Source: Scatosoma sp045533485 (GTDB lineage: Bacteria > Bacillota > Clostridia > Christensenellales > Borkfalkiaceae). From it: DNA of 64,000 bases. Under the pieces are notes generated by a model, which worked only from the letters and a program-made list of their open reading frames with translations, ran no database searches and was not told where the DNA came from. This document shows positions 1 through 8,450 of this stretch, piece by piece; positions within the stretch are counted from its first letter, which is position 1, and each line of letters opens with the position of its first letter. The stretch spans positions 19,248-83,247 of the forward strand of contig JAZSHX010000044.1 of the NCBI GenBank assembly GCA_045533485.1. Reading direction: 5' to 3'. The position numbers and the translations under genes are program-made.

Positions 1-1280
1 ATCAAGCGGTGCTTGTTGTCGGCGGACATAACGACGTAACCGACTTAACGCTTGCACAGCTTGGTCTTATTTCCGAACAGCAATTTATGTCCTTGTTCCC
101 CAAGCCTGGTGAACAGGTAGACGAGGACAAAAAAACGGAAATGTATATCGATTTTAACGACGTTATCGGTAAAAAATTCGTGTTGTATTACAACGACGCC
201 GTGTATACGCAATCGACGGGCGAAGAATACGTGTTGGATTATGCAGGCACGCGCGTGGACTTGAATACGAAAGATGCAGACAATCAAGAAATCGGTATTG
301 AAATTGAAGTCACCGCCGTATTGCGCTTAAAAGAAGGGCTTACCTACGGCTGTCTTGGCAGCGGTTTGTTCTTTACGGAACAGTTGTATAGCGAATACCA
401 ACAAGTAAACGAAAAATCGGATATTGTCAATTTGCTTAACCAGCAACCCAAAGAGCAAGCAAAAGTTTTGGAAACGCTGGCTGCATATGCTGCTGAACTG
501 GAAACGTTAGAACCTAATTCTCCTGCATATATGGCAAAAGTTATGGAAATGGCACAATATTACAATACAAATAAAGTGCATTTCCGTCGTATGGCAAAAA
601 CGCTGGATAGTTATTATATTGAATACGTGCCGGAAGCAGGTGGAATGTCGGCTATGAGCGGCAATATGTACGTGCTCTACGGCGATACGGCGCTTCGTGC
701 GGTAGGCGGTAAATCCAATCCCAACTCTATCAAAATTTACACGGACAGCTTCGATGCAAAGGAAGAAGTGCTTGCGTATTTGGACGCGTGGAACGATTCG
801 CACGAAAAGGGACAAAAAATCCGTTATACCGATACCGTCGGCGATTTGATGGTAATGGTAGAAAGTATTTTGAACGCAATCACCTACGTGCTCGTTGCAT
901 TCACGGCAATTTCCCTTGTCGTTTCGTCGGTAATGATCGGTATTATCACCTACGTATCGGTGGTGGAACGTACCAAGGAAATCGGTGTGCTTCGTTCGCT
1001 TGGCGCGCGCAAGAAGGATATCAAAAACCTGTTCAATGCGGAAACGTTTATCATCGGGCTTACGTCGGGTGTGTTTGGCGTAGTGGTTACCTACTTGATA
1101 TCGTTCGGCGTCAACGCCCTGCTGGGTACGCTCACGGGTATTGCAACGCTTGCTGCGCTGCCCATCCGTTCGGCAACCATTATGGTTATCGTCAGCATCG
1201 TGCTCACGCTTATCAGCGGTTTAATCCCTGCCAAGGCGGCGGCGAAGAAAGACCCCGTAATCGCATTGCGTACGGAATAA
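1..1280 (+). CDS. ABC transporter permease, FtsX/MacB-like (5' partial)
   Basis: The gene runs in from upstream; the reading frame is open from base 3 and no start is visible. The N-terminal 280 or so visible residues are a soluble, charged, presumably extracytoplasmic segment. The last 140 residues hold three hydrophobic helices (about 285-310, 345-370 and 385-410 of the visible part) and the FtsX signature ERTKEIGVLRSLGARKKDI between helices one and two, ending in the usual P-A-K-A-A-A-K-K-D-P-V-I-A-L tail. Such permeases form the membrane half of MacB/LolCDE-type mechanotransmission ABC systems; the ATPase is probably upstream, outside the window. Substrate unknown. Confidence 0.85.
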   Translation, partial: QAVLVVGGHNDVTDLTLAQLGLISEQQFMSLFPKPGEQVDEDKKTEMYIDFNDVIGKKFVLYYNDAVYTQSTGEEYVLDYAGTRVDLNTKDADNQEIGIEIEVTAVLRLKEGLTYGCLGSGLFFTEQLYSEYQQVNEKSDIVNLLNQQPKEQAKVLETLAAYAAELETLEPNSPAYMAKVMEMAQYYNTNKVHFRRMAKTLDSYYIEYVPEAGGMSAMSGNMYVLYGDTALRAVGGKSNPNSIKIYTDSFDAKEEVLAYLDAWNDSHEKGQKIRYTDTVGDLMVMVESILNAITYVLVAFTAISLVVSSVMIGIITYVSVVERTKEIGVLRSLGARKKDIKNLFNAETFIIGLTSGVFGVVVTYLISFGVNALLGTLTGIATLAALPIRSATIMVIVSIVLTLISGLIPAKAAAKKDPVIALRTE

Positions 1281-1302
1281 AACAAAATCAAGGAGAGAAA
1301 AT

Positions 1303-2217
1303 ATGCAAACGCAAACGTTTACGCTCAACGCTTCCTTTGACGGCTTAACGTTGCACATTTTAACGGCAGAGCCGCAAGGCAAAGCAAAAGGCGTAGTGCA
1401 AATTTTGCACGGTATGTGTGAATATAAGGAACGCTATTTGCCGCTTATGCAGTATTTTGCAGACAACGGCTTTGCGGTGGTTTGTTACGACCAGCGCGGC
1501 CACGGCGACAGTGTAAAGGATAGCAAGGATTTGGGCTATTTTTACGAAACCAAAGCGCAAGGGATTGTGCAAGATGCGGTGGATGTAACACAATGGATAC
1601 GTACACGGTACCCCCATTTGCCCCTTACGCTGTTTGGACACAGTATGGGCTCGATGGTAGCGCGGTGCTATTTACAACGCCACGACACGCTGGTGGATAA
1701 AGCGATTATTTGCGGTTCGCCCGTCAACAATCCCTTGTCGCCCGTAGCCATTATGCTTGCCAAAACTATCGGGCTTTTCCGCGGCAAATACCACCGTTGC
1801 AAAACGCTTTCCTATCTTTCCACGGGCAAGGGCAATAAAAAATTCCCTGGGGAAGAAAAGGGCGCTTGGCTTAGTAAAAACCGCGAAAACATCCAAGAAT
1901 TTTACGCGAACCCCAAGGGGCATTTCCGCTTTACCTGCAACGGCTTTGAAAACTTGTTCCGCTTGATGAAAAACACCTACGATACAAAATTGTACAAGGT
2001 GCAAAATCCCGATTTGCCGATTCTTTTCGTATCGGGAGCGGACGATCCCGTGCTTGGCGGCGCAAAAAACTTTGCCAAAACGCTGGCGTTTATGAAAAAG
2101 CTTGGCTATCAAAAAATAGACGGCAGACTGTACGAAGGCTTGCGCCACGAAATTCACAACGAAACGGATAACAAGGAAGTGCTTGCCGATTTGTTGCACG
2201 CCTTGCAATCGCTGTAA
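1303..2217 (+). CDS. alpha/beta hydrolase, monoacylglycerol lipase/lysophospholipase-like
   Basis: A 304-residue serine hydrolase of the S33/Hydrolase_4 type, expected to act on lipid esters in the cytoplasm. The nucleophile elbow GHSMGS puts the catalytic Ser at residue 114. Asp247 in GADDP and His282 in LRHEIHNE complete the triad, and HG near residue 36 fits the oxyanion hole. It starts 22 bases after the permease stop with an AAGGAG site, so it may be co-transcribed with it. No signal peptide is visible. The exact substrate cannot be read from the sequence. Confidence 0.85.
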   Translation: MQTQTFTLNASFDGLTLHILTAEPQGKAKGVVQILHGMCEYKERYLPLMQYFADNGFAVVCYDQRGHGDSVKDSKDLGYFYETKAQGIVQDAVDVTQWIRTRYPHLPLTLFGHSMGSMVARCYLQRHDTLVDKAIICGSPVNNPLSPVAIMLAKTIGLFRGKYHRCKTLSYLSTGKGNKKFPGEEKGAWLSKNRENIQEFYANPKGHFRFTCNGFENLFRLMKNTYDTKLYKVQNPDLPILFVSGADDPVLGGAKNFAKTLAFMKKLGYQKIDGRLYEGLRHEIHNETDNKEVLADLLHALQSL

Positions 2218-2272
2218 AATTGCACGCATAAACCCGAAAAACAAGCACATACTGTTTGCAGGAGGGAAGATT

Positions 2273-2500
2273 ATGCGTATTGCCAATATTATTGCTTACG
2301 TTTTGGTTATTGTCGGTGCAATCAACTGGGGCTTGTTTGGGCTCTTTGATTTGAACTTAGTATCAACCGTATTTTCCGGCGCAAGAACGGCAGGTTCTGT
2401 GATCGTGTACACGCTCATCGCACTTGCGGCGCTTTGGTTGATTTTGTCGCCGATTATCACGAACGGCGTTTTGTGGTTAAACAGCAGACGTGCGGAATAA
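2273..2500 (+). CDS. DUF378 family small membrane protein
   Basis: A 75-residue protein with two hydrophobic helices (about 5-27 and 42-62). The first contains VGAINWGLFGLFDLN, the hallmark of DUF378 proteins, whose function is unknown. I chose the ATG at 2273 because GGAGGG lies 9 bases upstream; an in-frame start at 2183 would overlap the hydrolase gene. Orientation and a 55-base gap allow co-transcription with the hydrolase. Confidence 0.85.
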   Translation: MRIANIIAYVLVIVGAINWGLFGLFDLNLVSTVFSGARTAGSVIVYTLIALAALWLILSPIITNGVLWLNSRRAE

Positions 2501-2516
2501 AATGTAATCAAAACCT

Positions 2517-2556
2517 TAAAAAAAGCGGACGTATGATAAATGCGCCCGTTTTTTCT
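2517..2556 (+). terminator. possible terminator after DUF378 gene
   Basis: A short imperfect stem (CGGACG against CGCCCG) flanked by an A-run on the left and TTTTTTC on the right. It is weak because of a mismatch and a 9-base loop. Confidence 0.4.
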
Positions 2557-2579
2557 TTTGAGAATTTTTTTCATACCTA

Positions 2580-2608
2580 TTGACAAACGACGGTATGGGT
2601 AGTATAAT
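2580..2608 (+). promoter_or_regulatory. consensus sigma-A promoter of lemA operon
   Basis: A perfect TTGACA at 2580 and perfect TATAAT at 2603, spaced exactly 17 bases, 55 bases before the LemA start. This predicts strong constitutive expression. Confidence 0.85.
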
Positions 2609-2662
2609 AGAAACAATCAAATAAAAGGAAAATCCATAGGATTTTCAAAAAGGAGAAAAACT

Positions 2663-3259
2663 ATGTTAAATGCTTTATTGATGGGCGTAGGCGGCTGGAT
2701 TGCCGTGATTGTGGCTATCGTGCTTGTCATTGCCGTTCTTGGCTGGTGGATTAGCACGCGCAACGCGTTCGTTCGTTTGAAAAACAAGGTGGAAGAAGCG
2801 TGGGCTACCATCGACGTATTTTTGAAAAAGAGATTTGATTTGATTCCCAACTTGGTGGAAACGGTGAAAGGGTATGCAAAGCACGAAAGCGAAACCTTGG
2901 AAAAGGTAGTGGCGGCGCGTAACGTTTCCATGGCAGCGAAAGGCCAAGAAGAAAAGATGAAAGCGGCAAACGAACTGTCGGGCAGCTTGCGCACGCTTTT
3001 CACGGCAGTTGCCGAAAGCTATCCCGATTTGAAGGCGAACAGCAATTTCTTGGATTTGCAAAGCCAGCTGAAAAAAATCGAAGGCGAGCTGGAAAGCTCC
3101 CGTCGCTATTATAACGGCGTAGTCAAATCCTTCAACACCAAGCTGGAAATTTTCCCTGCGAATATCGTCGGTTCTAAAATGGGCGAAGAATACAAAAAAC
3201 GTCCTTATTTTGAGCTGGACAGCGAAGAAGAACGTCAAAACGTAAAGGTGTCCTTTTAA
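2663..3259 (+). CDS. LemA family protein
   Basis: A 198-residue protein with one N-terminal membrane helix (about 8-30) followed by a long helical cytoplasmic or cell-surface domain. Conserved LemA features are present: NAFVRLKNKVEEAWATIDV, the RFDLIPNLVETVKGYA segment and NSNFLDLQSQL. AAGGAG lies 8 bases before the ATG. It is followed after 6 bases by a DUF2207 protein, the usual LemA partner; together they are thought to form a cell-envelope complex, but their biochemical role is not established. Confidence 0.93.
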   Translation: MLNALLMGVGGWIAVIVAIVLVIAVLGWWISTRNAFVRLKNKVEEAWATIDVFLKKRFDLIPNLVETVKGYAKHESETLEKVVAARNVSMAAKGQEEKMKAANELSGSLRTLFTAVAESYPDLKANSNFLDLQSQLKKIEGELESSRRYYNGVVKSFNTKLEIFPANIVGSKMGEEYKKRPYFELDSEEERQNVKVSF

Positions 3260-3265
3260 GAGAAA

Positions 3266-5212
3266 ATGATGAAAATTGCTTATCAAAAAACACGGCGGCT
3301 TACCATAAAAGCCGCTATGTTCCTGCTTGCGCTTTTGTGCCTATTCTGCGCGCTGATTTTGCCAAACGGGCAGGGCAGGTACGAAGTGAACGCGGCAAGC
3401 GGCGACGCGATTGCCATTGAAAAAATGCACGCAACGTACACGGTAAACGAAGATAGAACGGTGGACGTGGTAGAAAATATCCAAGTGAAATTTTTATCCC
3501 ACGGCTTGACGATGTTCTATCACGCGCTCCCTAAAGAAAACACGCGTTACACCAACGTATCCGCTACCTGCGAAGGGAACGACGAATTTTATTTCTACGT
3601 AGCCGATAATCCCGATTTGTCGGGCTTTTTGGATATCAACTGCGTGGGCGGCGCGCAAAAAGGCAAAACGTGGACGTATACCATTTCCTATACGATGCAA
3701 CACTATGGCGCGGCAAGTAAAGACGGTATGACCATCGATTTGGTGGGGCTGGGTTCGTCCGTGCCTATCCATAACGTACAAGTAACGGTGCAATTCCCTG
3801 CAAATTCCACGCTCCATTATGACGTGTATTCGGGCACGTACGGGGCGGAAGGTAACGACGCAAACGTAGCCGTGCAACAACAGGGCAACACGCTTACGCT
3901 CAAAGCGGACGTGTTAAAGCGCGTATATCAATCGCGGTACGGCGAATATATGGCGGAAGGCATCACGCTGGATTTCACACTTGGAAACGGCGTGTTAAAA
4001 TCGCCTGCGGCGGTCAATACGTTCACGGAAAACGGCTGGTGGATTGCGCTTACCTGCGCTATTGTTGCGGGGCTGGGTATGCTTATGTCGGCGTTGCTCC
4101 CTAAGCGTGAAGAAATTATCACGTCCGTCAATATTTCCGCGCCCGACGAAATGGATCCTATGACGATGGGCAAACGCTTGGACGGCGTGATTGACAACGA
4201 AGACGTGACGTCGATGCTGTATTATTTTGCGGATAAAGGGTATTTGCATATCGATTTAACAGACGAAAAAGACCCTATGCTTATTCGTAAAGTGGATAGA
4301 TTGCCCGATTTTGAGCCCGTGCACGCGCGCACGTTGTTTGACGGCTTGTTTAGAAAAGTGACCGTCGAAGACAACGGTTGCGTCCGCGTATCCAAGCTTA
4401 AAGGCCATTTCTATCAAAGCGTTACTACGGCAAAAGAACAGCTTGTCAAAATGCCGCAATACCAAACGAAATCTATCATTTTCTACGCGTTGGGCGGCGT
4501 AATCGCCGTATGGGCGGCGTTTTTGTTGCCGTTTATCGTGGGTATTCGCACGCTGGGCAGCGATTATACGTACGTGAGCGGACTTGTCTACACGGTTGGC
4601 ATTTTGGGCGTGTTGCTTTTGGGGTATCTCAAAGAAAACTACCGCTATAAATGGAAAAACGGCACAAAGCTTGCCGTACTGTTTGCGCAAATCTTGATTG
4701 CCGTTTTGTTTAGTATTATTTTCATCTTCGGCTTTGCCACGCACCTGATGACGCGCTGGGAAAAACTGCTTTTAAGTGCGGCGGTATTCGTTTGTACGTT
4801 CGCTACGTCGAATAAGCTGAACCGCACGAAAGAAAAGCGTGAAATGCTTGGGAAAATACTTGGGTTTAAGGATTTTATCGTGTACACGGAAGAAGATAAA
4901 ATCAAGTTTATGCTGGAAGAAAGCCCCGAGCTTTTCTATAAAATTTTGCCGTATGCGCAGGTGCTTGGCGTGACGGACGAGTGGGAAGACAAGTTCAAAA
5001 ACATCACCTTGCAACCGCCTGCGTGGTGCGCAGGTACGCATATATCGTATTTCGATTACGTGCTGCTGCGCGGCGCAATGCGCAGTGCAATGCTCACGGC
5101 GATGACGCAACCGCAGAAGGGCGGCTCGTTTATCGGCAAGGGCGGCGGTGGCGGCAGCTTCGGCGGATTTAGCGGCGGCGGCTTTGGCGGCGGCGGTTTC
5201 GGCGCAAGATAA
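3266..5212 (+). CDS. DUF2207 domain membrane protein, Gly-rich C-terminus
   Basis: 648 residues. An N-terminal signal/anchor helix (about 14-34) is followed by a DUF2207 extracellular beta domain (about 50-230), a membrane helix near 254-274, a cytoplasmic stretch and further helices near 408-430, 438-455 and 470-520. The last 25 residues are almost pure glycine with Ser and Phe, ending GGGGFGAR, a tail seen in many DUF2207 proteins. It directly follows lemA and is presumably co-transcribed. A second ATG three bases later (3269) is equally possible as start. Function unknown; an envelope role is inferred from the LemA pairing. Confidence 0.9.
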   Translation: MMKIAYQKTRRLTIKAAMFLLALLCLFCALILPNGQGRYEVNAASGDAIAIEKMHATYTVNEDRTVDVVENIQVKFLSHGLTMFYHALPKENTRYTNVSATCEGNDEFYFYVADNPDLSGFLDINCVGGAQKGKTWTYTISYTMQHYGAASKDGMTIDLVGLGSSVPIHNVQVTVQFPANSTLHYDVYSGTYGAEGNDANVAVQQQGNTLTLKADVLKRVYQSRYGEYMAEGITLDFTLGNGVLKSPAAVNTFTENGWWIALTCAIVAGLGMLMSALLPKREEIITSVNISAPDEMDPMTMGKRLDGVIDNEDVTSMLYYFADKGYLHIDLTDEKDPMLIRKVDRLPDFEPVHARTLFDGLFRKVTVEDNGCVRVSKLKGHFYQSVTTAKEQLVKMPQYQTKSIIFYALGGVIAVWAAFLLPFIVGIRTLGSDYTYVSGLVYTVGILGVLLLGYLKENYRYKWKNGTKLAVLFAQILIAVLFSIIFIFGFATHLMTRWEKLLLSAAVFVCTFATSNKLNRTKEKREMLGKILGFKDFIVYTEEDKIKFMLEESPELFYKILPYAQVLGVTDEWEDKFKNITLQPPAWCAGTHISYFDYVLLRGAMRSAMLTAMTQPQKGGSFIGKGGGGGSFGGFSGGGFGGGGFGAR

Positions 5213-5241
5213 AAAGCAAAAACAATGTAATAAAAAAACAA

Positions 5242-5276
5242 TACCGTGCCTTGTTGCAACAGGGCACGGTAGTTTT
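5242..5276. terminator. bidirectional terminator between DUF2207 and DUF6273 genes
   Basis: Perfect stem ACCGTGCC/GGCACGGT with a T-run on the right and an A-run on the left, so it can end transcripts from both converging genes. Confidence 0.85.
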
Positions 5277-5289
5277 ATAATAGCAAAAA

Positions 5290-6762
5290 TTATTTAGGTA
5301 AAAAAGCCATAAACGGCACGATACCTAACGTGGTGCTTGCGCTGTAATATCCAAGCTCGTCGCGGCTATATATGCTGCCGCTGGACGTGACGAAATAAGG
5401 TTCGCTACTGGCATTATTCGTTTTCATTAGCCACCAAGGCGCGTAGCAGTTATAAACGCCGTCTTGCTCTACGGCGCCGCTAAGCGGTATACCGCTGATG
5501 CGCGCGTAATCGGTGGCTATTTTACCCATACCGCCGTGGTTTTCTAAAAGACTTGTAAGCGACCAGCATATAGGGCCTAAATGTATGCGGTTTTCCGTTT
5601 CAAATTTCAGCCAAGCTACGCCTGTTTCAATCTTCGATATGCCGATACCGCTGTACTGTTCTCCCGTAAAATATATCTCAAAGGTGTCGGTCAGCCAAGT
5701 GCGGATGGAAGAAGTGTTATACGAAGCGCTACCCAGCGGCTGTCCGTCCAAAACGTACTTGCTGACAAGGCGCAAATAACCGCTGTCTTCTTCCTTAAAA
5801 ATATTCCAAGCGATGGGCTCCATCCTAAAATAGTATTTTGTGTCCGGCTGTATTTCTCTGCCGTCCGAAAACTTACCGCTTGCCGATACAGGCGAATATT
5901 TGGAAAGATAATAATACCCGTCCGAACCGATGCCGTACGCGCCCATACCGTCCACAATCGTTACGTCTTCGGGCATAATCGTTTGCGGATAATATCCACA
6001 GAAAAATTCGTCGTCAACGCGTTTGTAATCCACCCAGTGTACCTTCAAGTTTAAATTGCCCGTTGTGCCTTTGGGAATTTGCGTCCACACGCGTCCGCCT
6101 TCGGTTTTCCATCCCCCAAACAGCTTCTTGAACTCTCCGTGCTGGGGTTCGTTAAGCGGAAAAGCGTCGTTGACGGTATAGCTTTTGGGATTGTCCGTCG
6201 GCATATCGTAGGTGATGGTGTAGGTAATGATAGAGTGCTTGAAATACAGCGTAACGTCCTGCCCGTTTGCAGGTTCGCCGTCGTAGGGCTGGGTGCAATC
6301 TTCGTCAAAATACACGCCCACCAGCTCATATCCGTCTATAAACTTACTTTTTGCATACTGCCACGGTCTCTTGCCGTCCAAGCAAACTTCCGTTGTTGTC
6401 AGCCAAAGGTCGTCCAAGCTAATGCAGGTGTACACGTTTTCACGCAGCATACGCGCATAAATGGTCGTATCGGCGGTGATGATATCGTCTTTCTTGACTT
6501 CTTGGGTGAATTCCGCGTCGTAAAACCAGCCGTCGAACGTATAATTTTCCATCTCGGGTTTCATCCACGTAGATATTGCCGCTCCGTCCTGACGGCGTAT
6601 GATTTGATATTCTTCTCCAAGCACCATACACTTAATTTCACGGTAAAGGATAGAAGAACTGCTGGAAGACGTCGTGCTTATGCAACCTACGCACAAAAAC
6701 AAACAAGCAAACAATAGACCAAAACATACGACGGATAGAATTTTTTTACTCATCTTTTTCAT
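5290..6762 (-). CDS. lipoprotein with InlB-type B-repeats and a DUF6273-like domain
   Basis: 490 residues. I start it at 6762, where AAAGGAG lies 6 bases upstream; six more codons are open upstream but lack a site. The signal peptide ends FLCVGC, a usable lipobox, followed by a Ser-rich linker. Two Listeria-Bacteroides type repeats are visible (YTFDGWFYDAEF and a second starting ITYDMPTDNPKSYTV). The C-terminal 250 residues resemble DUF6273, with an AWNIFKEE...LRLVSKYVLDGQPL core and a final Ser/Tyr-rich beta region. Predicted to be anchored to the outside of the membrane; ligand unknown. Confidence 0.75.
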   Translation of the reverse strand: MKKMSKKILSVVCFGLLFACLFLCVGCISTTSSSSSSILYREIKCMVLGEEYQIIRRQDGAAISTWMKPEMENYTFDGWFYDAEFTQEVKKDDIITADTTIYARMLRENVYTCISLDDLWLTTTEVCLDGKRPWQYAKSKFIDGYELVGVYFDEDCTQPYDGEPANGQDVTLYFKHSIITYTITYDMPTDNPKSYTVNDAFPLNEPQHGEFKKLFGGWKTEGGRVWTQIPKGTTGNLNLKVHWVDYKRVDDEFFCGYYPQTIMPEDVTIVDGMGAYGIGSDGYYYLSKYSPVSASGKFSDGREIQPDTKYYFRMEPIAWNIFKEEDSGYLRLVSKYVLDGQPLGSASYNTSSIRTWLTDTFEIYFTGEQYSGIGISKIETGVAWLKFETENRIHLGPICWSLTSLLENHGGMGKIATDYARISGIPLSGAVEQDGVYNCYAPWWLMKTNNASSEPYFVTSSGSIYSRDELGYYSASTTLGIVPFMAFLPK

Positions 6763-6777
6763 ATACGCTCCTTTTGA

Positions 6778-6816
6778 CAAAAACCGCCCCCGAAAAGCAA
6801 TTTCGTAGGGCGGTTG
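6778..6816 (-). terminator. terminator of the DUF1508 gene
   Basis: Read on the minus strand, AACCGCCC and GGGCGGTT form a stem followed by TTTTTG, just past the stop of the gene starting at 8281. Confidence 0.8.
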
Positions 6817-6826
6817 CTTGGTAGTA

Positions 6827-8281
6827 TTATTTCATATATTTGGGGTCGGTCAAAATGGGAGAATTGAGCGCAAATCTACGCACCGATTCCACGGCGTTTT
6901 GGCAAAGGCGTTTGGTTTTGTAATGCTCGCCCAAGCTTAAAAGCTGTCCGTTGCCGTTGAGCAGTTTATAGATATAATCGCCGCGCTTGGTAAGCGAAAT
7001 GCGGAAATTGTTGCGTTCGATATTCGTCTTATGCGTTTGAATACCGTTGACCGCACCGATATAGCTGGTGTATTCTTCGCTGGAAAGCAATTTTTCGCCG
7101 TTGTTCGCATACAACTCAAAATAGTACACTTGTTCGCCAAGCGCATTTTCCACGGCGTCAATTACCCATTTGCCGTTGTATCCGTCGGGCAGGGGCGGCA
7201 ATTCCGCGTCGTCTTCCGCAAGCACCTTCACGGTACGCGTTTGCATACTTTCTTCAATCACGGCAGTTTCCGCAAAGCGTTTGGTGGATTGCACCGCGCT
7301 TTCGCATCTTGCAAGCGTAGGATAATTTTCACCCATACAAAGCAGCATATTTTTACCGCTTAACAGCTTGAAAATATAATCGCCTTTTTTGGAAACGGTA
7401 ATTTTGAAATTGCCTTTCAAAATATTATTCTTGTGCGTTTGTATGCCGCGCATCGCGCCTGCGTACGAAGTATATTCTTCACTGGAAAGCAGCTTTTCGC
7501 CGTTGGACGCGTGTAGCTCGAAATAATACATTTCTTCCGTTACATCGTCTTCCAGCTGCATAAGTAAGCGATAAAGCACCCATTTGCCGCTGTATCCTTT
7601 CTTTACCGTCGTTTCCTTTTCCTTGATCGTGGGCTGTATTGTTTGACGGGGAGTAGCTTTTGCAGGCGCTTTCACCGTTTTCACGGGCTTTTCTTCCGCT
7701 TTGGGCGTAGCTTTTGCAGGTGTTTTCTTTTGCGCTTCCGCTTGTTTCGCCTGTTTCTTTTCCTGCGCTTGCTTTTCCTTTTCCGTGCGTTTATTCACGG
7801 CTTCTAAAATAGCTTTTTCTTCCGCTTCTGCATCTGCGTCCGCTTTGGCAATCGCCTTTTCTTCCGCATGGTCTTGTTGCCGCGTGCTTGCTTCTATCGC
7901 CAAGCGTTCCTGTTCCGCGGCGATACGCTCTTGCTCCGCTTTTTCGGCGGCAATGCGTTCTTGCTCCGCTTTTTCCGCTTCGATACGTTCTTTCTCTGCC
8001 TTTTCCGCGGCGATGCGCTCTTGTTCGGCTTTTTGTGCCGCCGCAATCGCTTCCGCTTGCTTACGCTCAGCTTCCGCGTGCTGTTGCATATTGCGTTCGT
8101 GTTGCGCCTTTGCAAGCGCCGCGGCTTTCTTTTGTTTTCTTGCCTTCCTGCGTTTGGGAGCAGTGCATAACAAAATCAATATCGTCAAAACGAACAATGC
8201 GCATGCGCCTACGAAAATTGCGCCCAAAATTTGGTTTGCTTTCAAATACTCTATGCTCTTTTGGATAAGTTCTTGTATCAT
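6827..8281 (-). CDS. membrane-anchored coiled-coil protein with tandem DUF1508 (YegP-like) domains
   Basis: 484 residues. The N-terminus has one membrane helix (about 18-41) with a Lys/Arg-rich stop-transfer. Residues 50-170 are a highly charged Ala/Glu/Lys coiled coil containing repeats of the unit AEQERIAAEK, then a Pro/Lys/Ala linker. The last 250 residues contain two duplicated blocks, each beginning GKWV and each containing NGEKLLSSEEYTSY...GIQTHK followed by GDYI(F/Y)KLL...A(V)QS-type halves. I read these as four DUF1508-type half-repeats. AAAGGAG precedes the ATG. A linker from membrane to a cytoplasmic or wall target is inferred; function unknown. Confidence 0.75.
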   Translation of the reverse strand: MIQELIQKSIEYLKANQILGAIFVGACALFVLTILILLCTAPKRRKARKQKKAAALAKAQHERNMQQHAEAERKQAEAIAAAQKAEQERIAAEKAEKERIEAEKAEQERIAAEKAEQERIAAEQERLAIEASTRQQDHAEEKAIAKADADAEAEEKAILEAVNKRTEKEKQAQEKKQAKQAEAQKKTPAKATPKAEEKPVKTVKAPAKATPRQTIQPTIKEKETTVKKGYSGKWVLYRLLMQLEDDVTEEMYYFELHASNGEKLLSSEEYTSYAGAMRGIQTHKNNILKGNFKITVSKKGDYIFKLLSGKNMLLCMGENYPTLARCESAVQSTKRFAETAVIEESMQTRTVKVLAEDDAELPPLPDGYNGKWVIDAVENALGEQVYYFELYANNGEKLLSSEEYTSYIGAVNGIQTHKTNIERNNFRISLTKRGDYIYKLLNGNGQLLSLGEHYKTKRLCQNAVESVRRFALNSPILTDPKYMK

Positions 8282-8346
8282 AATCGCTCCTTTTGATAAA
8301 TTATAAAGAAAAAGACGACGCGCGCCTACAATTCTTGCGTAGTTAT

Positions 8347-8375
8347 ATTATAATATAAAATGATAAAAAAGTCAA
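8347..8375 (-). promoter_or_regulatory. promoter of the DUF1508 gene
   Basis: On the minus strand TTGACT (8375-8370), 17 bases, TATAAT (8352-8347), 66 bases upstream of the ATG. Confidence 0.8.
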
Positions 8376-8415
8376 TAGCGGTTGCGGAAAAATTTTATTT
8401 GATTTTTCAAAAAAT

Positions 8416-8444
8416 TTGACATTTAGCTAAAAATGCGTTACAAT
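8416..8444 (+). promoter_or_regulatory. promoter abutting the start codon of the BaiN-like gene
   Basis: TTGACA at 8416, 17-base spacer, TACAAT at 8439-8444. The expected transcript start, about 7 bases downstream, coincides with the ATG at 8451, so the mRNA would be leaderless; no Shine-Dalgarno sequence is present. Confidence 0.75.
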
Positions 8445-8450
8445 GTAGGT

